A stretch of 33,355 nt of DNA. Source: Phycisphaerae bacterium. GTDB lineage: Bacteria; Planctomycetota; Phycisphaerae; UBA1845; PWPN01. The stretch lies in assembly GCA_035384605.1 (NCBI GenBank), contig DAOOIV010000058.1, forward strand, positions 1-33,355, given 5' to 3'. The notes under the pieces are model-generated. The model worked only from the letters and a program-made list of their open reading frames with translations. It was not told the origin of the DNA and ran no database searches. The translations under genes and the position numbers were made by a program. The stretch's first letter is position 1; the number at the start of each line of letters is the position of its first letter. Shown piece by piece: positions 1 to 7,439 of this stretch.

Positions 1-297
1 GCCGCAACATCTTGAGCGGGAAGGCAGGTCGCCGCTGCGCTGTGACCTGCCCTACATGCTTGGCAGGTCGCCGCTGGGCTGTGGCCTGCGCTACGTGCCC
101 GTGCCGGGCGGCCGTGCCTGGCGGTATTTGTTCTGCGTTCGGTGAAGGTAATGAGGATGAGAATCCTCCATCCGGAAGGCCCCAGAACGGATTCTGGGGC
201 CAGCGAGAATGAGGATGAGAATCCTCCACCCGGAAGGCCCCAGAACGGATTCTGGGGCCAGCGAGGTCGCCGCTTCGCTGTGGCCTGCGCTACATGC
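1..297. repeat. REP-like hairpin block, copy 1
   Basis: Noncoding block built of short inverted repeats. Two hairpins have GCAGGTC stems (24-50 and 63-89). Two have a GAGGAT/ATCCTC stem with a GAGA loop (153-168, 211-226). Two have a perfect 10 bp GGCCCCAGAA/TTCTGGGGCC stem with a CGGA loop (178-201, 236-259). The whole block recurs at 867-1146 with only scattered substitutions and one ~19 bp indel. It may extend left of the window. Small reading frames through it are a by-product of the repeats. It resembles mosaic REP/BIME elements; no REP-associated transposase lies in the window. Confidence 0.85.
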
Positions 298-317
298 TTC
301 TTGTGTGAGAGCTGCCA

Positions 318-818
318 ATGCTCGCCGAGATCTACTGGATCAAACCCCTCCCCTATCGCCTGGCGATCATGCCGCGCCCGCGCGGTGGTGAGTGGCTGGG
401 CGACGAGATCGCATCACTTCGTCGCCAGGGTGTCGACGTCATCGTCTCGCTGCTGACACCGGATGAGATCGCGGAGCTTGGGTTGGAGCAGGAAACCGAA
501 TGCTGCCACTCGGCCGGCATCGAATTCCTTTCCCTGCCCATCGAGGATCGGTCGGTACCTGCGGACCCGCGGGCGACACGAGATCTCATCGAGCGGCTGG
601 CCGTGGATCTGAGGGGCGGGAAGGCGGTTGCCATCCACTGCCGCGCGGGCATCGGCCGCTCGGCTCTGGTGGCCGCATGCATTCTGGCCAAGCTTGGCGT
701 GACGACAACCGACGCGTTTCGGGCCATCGGCCAAGCCCGTCATTGCCCCGTGCCGGACACACCCGAGCAGATCGATTGGGCCGACAAGTCCGCACTCGGG
801 CTCGAAACCGAGATGTGA
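318..818 (+). CDS. Dual-specificity / tyrosine protein phosphatase
   Basis: A 166-residue protein of the cysteine-based phosphatase superfamily, expected to remove phosphate from tyrosine or Ser/Thr residues in the cytoplasm. The CX5R signature is intact as HCRAGIGRS near residues 107-115, with Cys as nucleophile and Arg binding phosphate. A general-acid Asp is plausible in the preceding loop (IEDRSVPADP). The size fits a single catalytic domain and there is no signal peptide. The ATG at 318 lies directly after the first hairpin block and has no strong Shine-Dalgarno. The gene sits alone between two copies of the same repeat block, so its neighbours do not suggest a partner. Family is confident, substrate unknown. 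Confidence 0.88.
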   Translation: MLAEIYWIKPLPYRLAIMPRPRGGEWLGDEIASLRRQGVDVIVSLLTPDEIAELGLEQETECCHSAGIEFLSLPIEDRSVPADPRATRDLIERLAVDLRGGKAVAIHCRAGIGRSALVAACILAKLGVTTTDAFRAIGQARHCPVPDTPEQIDWADKSALGLETEM

Positions 819-866
819 ATCACGAAGGTACAGGGTGGTAGGGCACGGTCGAGCGAAGCGAGACCT

Positions 867-1146
867 GCCGCAACATCTTGGGCGGGAAAGGCAGGTCGCC
901 GCTTCGCTCTGACCTGCCCTACATGCTTGGCAGGTCGCTGCTTCGCTGTGACCTGCCCTACGCACCCGTGCCGGGCGGCTGCGCCTGGTGGTATTCGTTC
1001 CGCATTCGGTGAAGGCAGTGAGGATGAGAATCCTCCACCCGGAAGGCCCCAGAACGGATTCTGGGGCCAGTGAGGCACCCGGAAGGCCCCAGAACGGATT
1101 CTGGGGCCAGCGAGGTCGCCGCTGGGCTGTGGCCTGCCCTCCATGC
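867..1146. repeat. REP-like hairpin block, copy 2
   Basis: Second copy of the block at 1-297, in the same orientation. It has GGCAGGTC/GACCTGCC pairs at 862-897 and 929-957, a GAGGAT/ATCCTC hairpin at 1020-1035, and two perfect GGCCCCAGAA/TTCTGGGGCC hairpins at 1045-1068 and 1085-1108. One GAGGAT hairpin present in copy 1 is missing. Just after it, 1165-1190 closely resembles the 3' end of the phosphatase gene and its flank (804-828), as if part of a larger tandem duplication survives. The rest of 819-1196 has no gene. Confidence 0.85.
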
Positions 1147-1196
1147 TCACCTGCCGTGCAAGCCGAAAACCGAAATGTGATTCACGAAAGCATGCC

Positions 1197-1751
1197 TTAC
1201 GGCGTCTCGATTGAGGCCAGCCGGTAGTCCATCCTGTACTTGAAAGTCAGCGCCTGCGTCGTGTCCGCCGGACGACTGAGGGTGACCTTCCACTTGGCGG
1301 CCTCTTTCTGCCCACCGATTCCGACGCACTCGCTGCCGTCGGGGGCATCGGCGGCGCGTGAGAAACTGGCAACGAGTTTGCTCGACCCGTCGGGCGTGAG
1401 AGTGACGGGGAAGGTTTTCGTCGTGCCGAGCTGACAGGTCAGAGTCACTTGCAGTTGGGCGTTTTCGACGCCCAGCGGCTCGGGGCTGGTCACCTCAACG
1501 CTGAGAACGAAATTCTGGTCCGGCGCCGTCCATCGTGACTCCACGGACTTGCTGGCCGTGCCGTCGGAGGTCTCCGCCTCCTCGATGGTCTGCTCACCCG
1601 AGAGCGTCTCGGGCGGGTGAGAGCTATCGACCACGCAGCCGGCCGCGCTGAGCGCCATTACCATTGCGACGCCGCAGAGCAGCGGAATTGCGGCCCCTTG
1701 AAACCATCGGCCTGCACGACCTTTTCCGCCCACAGAAGTGAAACAAGCCAT
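1197..1751 (-). CDS. Putative lipoprotein, unknown function
   Basis: A 184-residue protein with a type II signal peptide: positively charged start, hydrophobic stretch, and lipobox LSAAGC with the lipidated Cys at residue 39. The mature part is Thr/Ser-rich with predicted beta character and no family I recognise. I chose the ATG at 1751 because GGAGGT lies 5 nt upstream on the minus strand. Longer versions up to 1874 would put about 40 extra residues before the signal peptide and bypass this site. It probably sits in the outer membrane or periplasm. It is divergent from the oxidoreductase gene and ends against the repeat-rich region. Confidence 0.78.
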   Translation of the reverse strand: MACFTSVGGKGRAGRWFQGAAIPLLCGVAMVMALSAAGCVVDSSHPPETLSGEQTIEEAETSDGTASKSVESRWTAPDQNFVLSVEVTSPEPLGVENAQLQVTLTCQLGTTKTFPVTLTPDGSSKLVASFSRAADAPDGSECVGIGGQKEAAKWKVTLSRPADTTQALTFKYRMDYRLASIETP

Positions 1752-1890
1752 CCGATACCTCCATTTCATGAAAACGAGACAAGTCAGCGAACGGCACAGG
1801 CTCGTTCCTGGAACCCATTGCCATTCATCGTACATTCTTCGGACCGCTTGCCACCCTGCGGGCCTGTTATTCACTTTTGAACCAAACAGG

Positions 1891-1918
1891 AGTCTACCTT
1901 TTCGCGGAGCCCGGTCAA
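1891..1918 (-). promoter_or_regulatory. Candidate promoter of the lipoprotein gene
   Basis: On the minus strand a -35 TTGACC (1918-1913) is followed after 16 bp by a -10 TAGACT (1896-1891). Transcription would start near 1884, giving a leader of about 130 nt. Supported only by resemblance to the sigma-70 consensus. Confidence 0.4.
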
Positions 1919-2091
1919 GCGTTTCTTGCTGAAACTCGGCGGCATCTCCTTTCTGGCCGTGCGAAAGACCCGGAGCGGACCTTCCGTGTGATTTCGAGTC
2001 CGGCTATACGTTTCGCAACGCGGGCTTAAGCCATGGTGTGGCGGACGGTGTCGAAGCCGTTTCTCTCAACCGCTGTGAAGAAGTGGCGGGA

Positions 2092-2120
2092 TTGTCCGTT
2101 TTCTCCACATTGGTTATAAT
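2092..2120 (+). promoter_or_regulatory. Candidate promoter of the Gfo/Idh/MocA gene
   Basis: TTGTCC (2092-2097), a 17 bp spacer, then a perfect TATAAT (2115-2120). A start near 2127 would leave a short leader before the GTG at 2161. Confidence 0.6.
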
Positions 2121-2160
2121 CCGATTGCCCAATGAGACTGGGACTTGAAGAGGAGCATCC

Positions 2161-3471
2161 GTGAGTAAGAGACAGACGCGTCGTGAGTTTCTGAAGGCTT
2201 CGGCACTGGCCGGGGCGGGTTTCTGGGTCAGCGGGAGGCAGACACTCGGTCAGACGACGTCGCCGAGCGAGAAGCTTGGCGTGGCCGTGATCGGTGTGTC
2301 CGGACAAGGGCACTGGAACCTCCGTCAGGTGACCGGCCCCGAGGCTGCCGAGATCTGCAACATCGTCGCCCTCTGCGACGTCGATGAGAACAAGGCCGCC
2401 GAAGTACGACAGAGGTTTCCCAAGGCCCGTTTCTACACCGACTTCCGCAAGATGTTCGATCAGAAGGACATTGATGCGGTCGTGATCGCGACGCCCGATC
2501 ACACGCACGCCGCCGCTGCGCTGCCGGCTTTGCGGCTTGGCAAGCACGTGTATTGCGAGAAGCCCCTGGCACACACTGTGCGTGAAGTGCAGCTCATGCG
2601 CGAAGCCGCGGCCCGGGCAAAGGTGGCCACACAAATGGGCACACAGATCCACGCGCGAAACAACTACCGGCGTGTCGTCGAAGTGATCCAATCCGGCGGC
2701 ATCGGCGCGGTGCACGAGGTTCACGTCTGGGTCGAACGCGAGTGGGGTGGCCAAGAGCGTCCGACGGAGACCCCGCCAGTGCCCGAAGGGCTTCACTATG
2801 ACCTGTGGCTGGGTCCGGCACCGTATCGGCCTTATCATCCAGCCTATCTGCCTGCGAACTGGCGCGGCTGGTGGGACTTCGGTGGCGGCACACTGGCAGA
2901 CATGGCCTGCCACCACATGGACCTGCCTCACTGGGCGCTGGATCTGCGACATCCAACGACCATTGAGGCCGAGGGGCCACCTGTCCACCCCGAAAGCTGT
3001 CCCGTGTGGCTGATTGTGAGGTTTCACTATCCCGCTCGCGGCAAGATGCCGCCGGTCCTTCTGACCTGGTACAACGGCAAACGGCGTCCCTACTATTTCC
3101 AGGAAGGCAAGCTTCCGGAATGGGGAGATGGTGTCCTGTTCGTCGGCGACAAGGGAATGTTGCTGGCCGACTATGATCGGCACGTGCTCCTGCCGGAAAA
3201 AGACTTTGCTGACTACAAGCGGCCGGAACCCTGCATACCCGAGTCGATCGGCCATCATCTCGAATGGCTGGAGGCCTGCAAGTCGGGCGAGAAAACGTCG
3301 TGCAATTTTGACTACAGCGGGGCTCTGGCTCAAACGGTGCTTTTGGGCAATGTGGCATATCGCAGCGGCAAGAAGATCCGATGGGACGCCGAGCGGCAAA
3401 GGATCACCAACACTCGGGAGGCTGACACATTTGTGGATCCGCCTCGACGGAAAGGGTGGGAATTGGCTTAG
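2161..3471 (+). CDS. Tat-exported Gfo/Idh/MocA family oxidoreductase
   Basis: A 436-residue NAD(P)-dependent oxidoreductase, a family that acts on sugars, inositols and related polyols. The N-terminus has a twin-arginine signal (TRREFLK, residues 6-12) and a short hydrophobic stretch, so it is predicted to fold with its cofactor and be exported. A Rossmann nucleotide-binding loop is visible at VIGVSGQG (residues 43-50), the family EKP motif at 133-135 (YCEKPLAH), and a C-terminal-domain segment GGTLADMACHHMD at 242-254. The GTG start at 2161 is supported by AGGAG 5 nt upstream. Such proteins are abundant in planctomycetes; the substrate cannot be read from the sequence. Confidence 0.92.
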   Translation: MSKRQTRREFLKASALAGAGFWVSGRQTLGQTTSPSEKLGVAVIGVSGQGHWNLRQVTGPEAAEICNIVALCDVDENKAAEVRQRFPKARFYTDFRKMFDQKDIDAVVIATPDHTHAAAALPALRLGKHVYCEKPLAHTVREVQLMREAAARAKVATQMGTQIHARNNYRRVVEVIQSGGIGAVHEVHVWVEREWGGQERPTETPPVPEGLHYDLWLGPAPYRPYHPAYLPANWRGWWDFGGGTLADMACHHMDLPHWALDLRHPTTIEAEGPPVHPESCPVWLIVRFHYPARGKMPPVLLTWYNGKRRPYYFQEGKLPEWGDGVLFVGDKGMLLADYDRHVLLPEKDFADYKRPEPCIPESIGHHLEWLEACKSGEKTSCNFDYSGALAQTVLLGNVAYRSGKKIRWDAERQRITNTREADTFVDPPRRKGWELA

Positions 3472-3570
3472 AACCTAAGGCGGACCGCCTTTTTGCGGGT
3501 CTCAACCCAAGCGTACCGGGATCCAGAAACATGCGTGCAAGCGGCACACATATCCGGCCGTAAGGTTCTA
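3469..3570 (+). repeat. ~100 bp inverted-repeat-bounded element, copy A
   Basis: A 102 bp stretch bounded by 8 bp inverted repeats: TAGAACCT at 3469-3476 and AGGTTCTA at 3563-3570. Its inner 94 bp (3477-3570) match the minus strand of 27596-27689 without gaps, about 79 of 94 positions by my count. It begins at the stop codon of the upstream gene and contains an intrinsic terminator. It has the size and ends of a small MITE-like element, but I saw no target-site duplication. Confidence 0.72.
3477..3494 (+). terminator. Intrinsic terminator of the Gfo/Idh/MocA gene
   Basis: AAGGCG, a 3 nt GAC loop, CGCCTT, then more Ts, beginning 5 nt after the stop codon. It lies inside the repeat element, so the repeat itself provides the terminator. 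Confidence 0.65.
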
Positions 3571-3693
3571 TGCGGCGGCGGATGCGACGACTCCAGTGGC
3601 TATTTCATCGAGCCCGTGGTGGCGGTGAGCAGGGATCCCAGGTGGAGGCTAATGGTCGAGGAGACAGGGTCCATGTCAGCGTGGGCGACTCTT
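3568..3693 (+). pseudogene. Fragment of 1-pyrroline-5-carboxylate dehydrogenase
   Basis: In the frame starting at 3568, translation gives a run including CGGGCDDSSGYFIEP, then SRDPRWRLMVEE up to 3663. This matches the family segment near the C-terminal half of P5C dehydrogenases (typically AGGxxDDSxGYFVEPT...EEIFGPVL). The homology stops at EE, where the conserved IFGPVL is missing. The +1 frame then gives a weakly similar VHVSVGD. No catalytic Cys or NAD-binding part is present, so only about 40 codons of a ~520-residue enzyme remain. It starts exactly at the edge of the 102 bp repeat and is followed by TAGAACCT (3694-3701), so it is bracketed by inverted 8-mers. Homology is from memory of the family, not a search. 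Confidence 0.62.
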
Positions 3694-3843
3694 CTAGAAC
3701 CTCCAGTTTAAGCGGGGGGGCAAACCGCAGAGCGGCCAACATCACACGGGGGCGGTCCTCGCGGTCGTCGTCTTGAACAAACCGTGGCCTCTCCCCGCCA
3801 GGAATGTCCCGGAGGGCTTGGGCGGTCGTGGGACAAGCACGGC

Positions 3844-3871
3844 TTGACGCGGCGGACTCGGTGGGTAGAAT
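3844..3871 (+). promoter_or_regulatory. Candidate promoter
   Basis: TTGACG (3844-3849), a 16 bp spacer and TAGAAT (3866-3871), ahead of the unknown exported protein. The predicted start near 3878 allows either candidate start codon (3896 or 3956). The rest of 3702-3843 shows no gene. Confidence 0.5.
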
Positions 3872-3955
3872 GCAGTTGTTTGCTCAGCGGGAGCAATGCG
3901 CGCGGAACGGTCGATAGACGGATATGGCGACGAGACGGCACACGGGGACTCCAAC

Positions 3956-4606
3956 ATGCTTAACGTCTTGCGGCACATAAGCTTATGCATGCTGTCCGCG
4001 GCAACGTCCCAACCCGCCCCGGTGGCTATTCAGCCGTCGGCGGCACCGGTTGCGTGGGAGTTGAACTTCAGGTTCGAGGATCCGCAGCGGGTATCGGTGG
4101 TTGTCCCGGGCAAGGACGAGCCCGTGGTGTACTGGTTCATGCTTTACAGGGTTGATAACCCGAGCGACCAGGAGGTGGACTTCTACCCGGCGTTCGAGCT
4201 GGTCACCAACACCCTGCAGGTGATCGAGAGCGAGGTTCGGGTGAGTCCGGAGGCATTCCGGGCCATTGAGCGGCGGGCGAACGACCCGTTGCTGGTGGCG
4301 CCTGAGCGGGCGATCGGCAGACTGCTGAGAGGCAAGGATCGAGCCCGGCACAGCGTGGCGATCTTCAGGGACTTCGACCCCAAGGCCACAGGCTTTACGA
4401 TTTTCGTTGCCGGCTTGTCGGGCGAGGTCAGGCGCGAGAAGAATCCGGCCTTTGACGCGAGCAAACCGGAAAGTGAGACGAATAAGCGGTATTTCACGTT
4501 CCGCAAGACATTGGCGATTCCGTACAAGTTTCCGGGGAGCCCGGTTACGCGAAGGAGCGTCATCCCGGAGCGGTTGGCGGATAAGCAGCAGTGGATCATG
4601 CGATAA
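3956..4606 (+). CDS. Unknown protein, probably exported
   Basis: A 216-residue protein from the ATG at 3956. The first ~24 residues look like a weak signal peptide (MLNVLRHISLCMLSAATS). An in-frame ATG at 3896 would add 20 polar residues; it has GGGAG only 2 nt upstream, so I prefer 3956, but the start is uncertain. The body has alternating hydrophobic stretches (VVYWFMLYRVDN, FTIFVAGLSGEV) suggesting a beta-rich fold, and a basic C-terminus. I recognise no family or catalytic motif. The stop is 42 bp before rpmA on the same strand, so the two may be cotranscribed, although a functional link is not evident. Confidence 0.72.
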   Translation: MLNVLRHISLCMLSAATSQPAPVAIQPSAAPVAWELNFRFEDPQRVSVVVPGKDEPVVYWFMLYRVDNPSDQEVDFYPAFELVTNTLQVIESEVRVSPEAFRAIERRANDPLLVAPERAIGRLLRGKDRARHSVAIFRDFDPKATGFTIFVAGLSGEVRREKNPAFDASKPESETNKRYFTFRKTLAIPYKFPGSPVTRRSVIPERLADKQQWIMR

Positions 4607-4648
4607 GCAACGAACGGAACGACTGAATCGGTATGGGAGCAAGGCGCA

Positions 4649-4888
4649 ATGGCACATAAAAAGGGACAAGGTTCGACTCGCAACGGTCGCGACAGCAACC
4701 CGCAGTACCTGGGCGTGAAGCTCTACGGTGGTCAGCAAGCGAAGGTTGGCTCGATCATCGTACGGCAGCGAGGCACGGTCTTCAAACCGGGTCGTTTCGT
4801 AGGTCGCGGCAAGGATGACACTTTGTTTGCGCTCGTCGACGGCACGGTGGTCTTCAAGGGTCGACGTGTGGACATCGCGCCAAACTGA
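4649..4888 (+). CDS. rpmA: 50S ribosomal protein L27
   Basis: A 79-residue protein beginning MAHKKGQGSTRNGRDS, the conserved L27 N-terminus that reaches toward the peptidyl transferase centre, followed by the typical YLGVKLYGGQ and IIVRQRGT segments. Length is slightly below the usual ~85. The usual upstream partner rplU (L21) is absent; an unknown exported protein occupies its place. obgE, the usual downstream partner, follows but after a 521 bp gap with its own terminator and a hairpin array. Confidence 0.97.
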   Translation: MAHKKGQGSTRNGRDSNPQYLGVKLYGGQQAKVGSIIVRQRGTVFKPGRFVGRGKDDTLFALVDGTVVFKGRRVDIAPN

Positions 4889-5000
4889 CCATCCGAGCCT
4901 CGGCCATCCGCCTGTCCGTCGGGGCGCCGGGTCGGGTCACGCGCCGGACAAGGGATCGGGTGCCGCGGCATGCACGGAGTTCAACCGAAAGGGTTCCCAG

Positions 5001-5030
5001 CGGCCGACGTCGTGTCGGCCGTTTGTTTTT
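5001..5030 (+). terminator. Intrinsic terminator after rpmA
   Basis: An 8 bp perfect stem CGGCCGAC/GTCGGCCG (5001-5008, 5014-5021) with a 5 nt loop, followed by TTTGTTTTT. Located about 110 nt after the rpmA stop. It should separate rpmA from obgE transcription. Confidence 0.82.
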
Positions 5031-5066
5031 GAGCGAGAGTGCGCTTGAGAGCGACAGGCAAAGTCG

Positions 5067-5090
5067 GGGGCGGCGAAGAGCTGCCGCCCC
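5067..5090. repeat. GC-rich palindrome
   Basis: GGGGCGGC and GCCGCCCC form a perfect 8 bp stem around an 8 nt loop. No T-run follows, so it is more likely a REP-type palindrome than a terminator. Confidence 0.5.
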
Positions 5091-5186
5091 AGGCTCTGCG
5101 ATGCTCTACTCGCGTTTGCCATGGGGCATGAAGGGGGATCGAATCGTGGGATGGGAGGAGTCGTTTCGCGTGTACTACCCCCCCTG

Positions 5187-5398
5187 CCCCCCTTATTAAG
5201 GGGGGGAGAGGGGTGTGGTTCCCTTATTAAGGGGGGAGAGGGGGGCGGCTTCCTGATTAAGGGGAGGGGGAGAGGGGTTCATTCTCCCTTACTAAGGGGG
5301 CATAGGGCTTCAATGAACCTTATTAAGGGGTTTTAGATGGTTTCTCCCGCCCCTATGAACGGGCGGAGAGGGTTTCTTCACCCCCTGATTAAGGGGGG
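5187..5398. repeat. Hairpin array with ~33 bp period before obgE
   Basis: Seven units of a C-run/TTATTAA/G-run palindrome start near 5187, 5221, 5252, 5284, 5316, 5346 and 5381, spaced 30-35 bp. Best copies are 5187-5206, 5221-5236, 5316-5332 and 5381-5398; the sixth has a different loop (CCGCCC...GGGCGG). Purine-rich GAGAGGGG tracts separate them. The last unit runs into GGGGGGAAGG, the apparent obgE ribosome binding site. Not a CRISPR array: spacers are nearly absent and the units are self-complementary. Confidence 0.82.
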
Positions 5399-5409
5399 AA
5401 GGTTTGACG

Positions 5410-6621
5410 ATGTTCATTGATCGGGCGGAGATCTATGTCCGAGGCGGCAACGGCGGCCACGGCTGCATGAGCTTCCGTCGCGAACGGTTCATTCCAAAGG
5501 GTGGTCCGGACGGCGGTGATGGAGGCCGGGGCGGCAGCGTGTACCTCGTCGCCGACGAGAGCGTGGCCACGCTGTTGGACATGGCCGGCCATCACCACTG
5601 GGTCGCGGAGAACGGCAAACCCGGCAAAGGCAAGAACATGACCGGTCGCAGCGGCAAGGATCTTGTCATCCGGCTGCCGCCCGGAACGCTGGTTTACGAC
5701 CGTGACAATGGACGCCTGCTCAAAGACCTGGACGCCCCAGGAAAGAAAGTGCGAATCGTCCGGGGTGGCCGGGGCGGCAGGGGCAATGCCCACTTCGCCA
5801 CGGCTCGTCACCAGGCCCCCCGATACTGCCAACCAGGCGAGGAAGGCCAAGAACGTCGGCTGCGTCTGGAGCTCAAGCTGATCGCTGACGTGGGCCTCGT
5901 CGGGTTGCCCAATGCGGGGAAGAGCACCCTATTGTCTCGGCTGACCAAGGCTCGTCCCAAGATTGCCGACTACCCGTTCACCACCCTCGAGCCGCAGCTT
6001 GGGATTGTCGAAATGCCCGGATATCAGCGTTTCGTCATGGCCGACATCCCGGGCCTCATCGAGGGAGCGCACGAAGGGCACGGGCTAGGCGACGACTTCC
6101 TGCGGCACATTGAGCGCACCCGGATGATCCTGCACCTCATTGACGTCCACCCCCTTCCGGGCCAAGCGAGGCCGATCGAAGCCTACCGGATCATTCGCAA
6201 CGAACTGCGAAAATACTCGGAGGCCCTCGCGGCCAAACCCGAGTTGATCGTCGCCAACAAGATCGACCTGGCCGAGAACAATGATGCGGTGGATCAACTC
6301 CGCGACGAGCTGGAAGCCTTGGGCATTGCCGCCGAGGAGGTCATAGCCATCAGCGGCGTCACTGGAAGCGGCCTTGAACGACTCGGGTATCGTTTGTGGG
6401 AGATGGTCGAGGCGGCCAAAGCCCGGGAGCGGGTTGCGGCAAGCGCTCTTGCGGTCAAGAGCAAGGACGACCCGTTCCGCGGTATTCTGCCGGACGGAGA
6501 AGAGCCTGACGAGGCCGACTTTGAGGAATTGCTTTCAACGAACGAAGAGTCCTCTGAAGCGGCGCAAGGAGATTTCGAGGATAATGAGACGGCCGACGAT
6601 CTGACAGGAGGCGCATCGTGA
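5410..6621 (+). CDS. obgE: Obg/CgtA GTPase
   Basis: A 403-residue essential GTPase that acts in late 50S subunit assembly and stress signalling. The glycine-rich Obg domain occupies residues 1-158 (RGGNGGHG, GGPDGGDGGRGG), then the G domain: G1 GLPNAGKS (165-172), switch I TT (191-192), G3 DIPG (212-215), and NKID as G4. The last ~45 residues are acidic, as in many Obg proteins. The ATG at 5410 is preceded by GGAAGG at a suitable distance; an in-frame TTG at 5404 is less likely. The stop overlaps the coaX GTG by 4 bp, so translation is probably coupled. Confidence 0.96.
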   Translation: MFIDRAEIYVRGGNGGHGCMSFRRERFIPKGGPDGGDGGRGGSVYLVADESVATLLDMAGHHHWVAENGKPGKGKNMTGRSGKDLVIRLPPGTLVYDRDNGRLLKDLDAPGKKVRIVRGGRGGRGNAHFATARHQAPRYCQPGEEGQERRLRLELKLIADVGLVGLPNAGKSTLLSRLTKARPKIADYPFTTLEPQLGIVEMPGYQRFVMADIPGLIEGAHEGHGLGDDFLRHIERTRMILHLIDVHPLPGQARPIEAYRIIRNELRKYSEALAAKPELIVANKIDLAENNDAVDQLRDELEALGIAAEEVIAISGVTGSGLERLGYRLWEMVEAAKARERVAASALAVKSKDDPFRGILPDGEEPDEADFEELLSTNEESSEAAQGDFEDNETADDLTGGAS

Positions 6622-7439
6622 TCGCGGAATCCGGACGAAGCGGCAAGGCTCATCTGATCCTGATGGACATCGGCAACACGAACGTGGCCATGGCCAGTTG
6701 GTTCGATGACCATCGTGACGAAGCCGAACACATTCCGACGGTCTCTTTTGACCAACTGATGAACCGCCTGGAACGTCTGTGGAACGAGCTTCCGGGGACG
6801 GCGACGCGCGCCGTGGTGATCTGTTCAGTCTGCCCGCCGGTGCTCGCCAAGTTGAGACAGGCATGCGCGGCCAAGGGCATCAAGCCGCTGCTGGTTGTGG
6901 GGGAAGAGATTGAATCGCCGATTCCGCTTGACTTGGCGCTGCGGGAGCCCTCCAGAGTAGGCACCGACCGGCTCTGTGCGGCCGCCGGGGCGTTTGCCCG
7001 TGTCAGGGGGGCATGCGTGGTTGCCGACTTCGGAACTGCGCTGACTATTGATTTGGTGGCGGACAACGGCATATTCCTGGGGGGGACAATCCTGCCGGGT
7101 GTCGCCCTGTCGGCCAGGGCTCTGCACGAACACACCGCGCAGTTGCCGCTGGTCGAGGTCGGCTGTCCTACCGAGACCCTCGGCAAGGACACGCAAAGCG
7201 CGATTCGCAACGGCATCTACGCGATGATGGTCGGGGCATTGCGGGAAATTGCCGAACGCTATGCCACCGACATCGGCAAATGGCCGCCCTTGGTTATCAC
7301 GGGAGGCAACGCCCCCGACATCGCCCGCGGGGCCGATTTCGTGGACAAGGTCATGCCTGACCTGTGCCTGGACGGTTTGGTGATCGCGTACAAGCAACAC
7401 GCGGGCACCGATGAAGACCAGCCAGGTGTTTGTCGCTGA
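6618..7439 (+). CDS. coaX: Type III pantothenate kinase
   Basis: A 273-residue cytoplasmic kinase that phosphorylates pantothenate in the first step of CoA synthesis. Family motifs are clear: the phosphate-binding MDIGNTN near residues 16-22, TDRLCAAAGAF, the second phosphate motif ADFGTALTID, GGTILPG, and ITGGNA near the C-terminus. The GTG start at 6618 has GGAGG 6 nt upstream and overlaps the obgE stop. The first ~10 residues before the beta strand are longer than in some homologues. No biotin ligase (birA) domain or neighbour is present. Confidence 0.93.
   Translation: MIAESGRSGKAHLILMDIGNTNVAMASWFDDHRDEAEHIPTVSFDQLMNRLERLWNELPGTATRAVVICSVCPPVLAKLRQACAAKGIKPLLVVGEEIESPIPLDLALREPSRVGTDRLCAAAGAFARVRGACVVADFGTALTIDLVADNGIFLGGTILPGVALSARALHEHTAQLPLVEVGCPTETLGKDTQSAIRNGIYAMMVGALREIAERYATDIGKWPPLVITGGNAPDIARGADFVDKVMPDLCLDGLVIAYKQHAGTDEDQPGVCR

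Noticed and set aside
142..456. Small frames with a recurring MRMRILHPEGPRTDSGAS peptide
   Set aside because: The peptide recurs because the DNA hairpins recur. The frames have no consistent start signal and overlap the phosphatase gene in another frame.
2026..3399. 457-codon frame on the minus strand
   Set aside because: Antisense shadow of the Gfo/Idh/MocA gene, which has clear motifs, a Tat signal and a ribosome binding site.
3469..3570. Integron attC site
   Set aside because: Length and imperfect symmetry are in range, but the ends TAGAACCT/AGGTTCTA do not fit the RYYYAAC/GTTRRRY core sites and no integrase is present.
5187..5398. CRISPR array
   Set aside because: The period (~33 bp) is CRISPR-like, but the units are contiguous palindromes without unique spacers and no cas gene is near.
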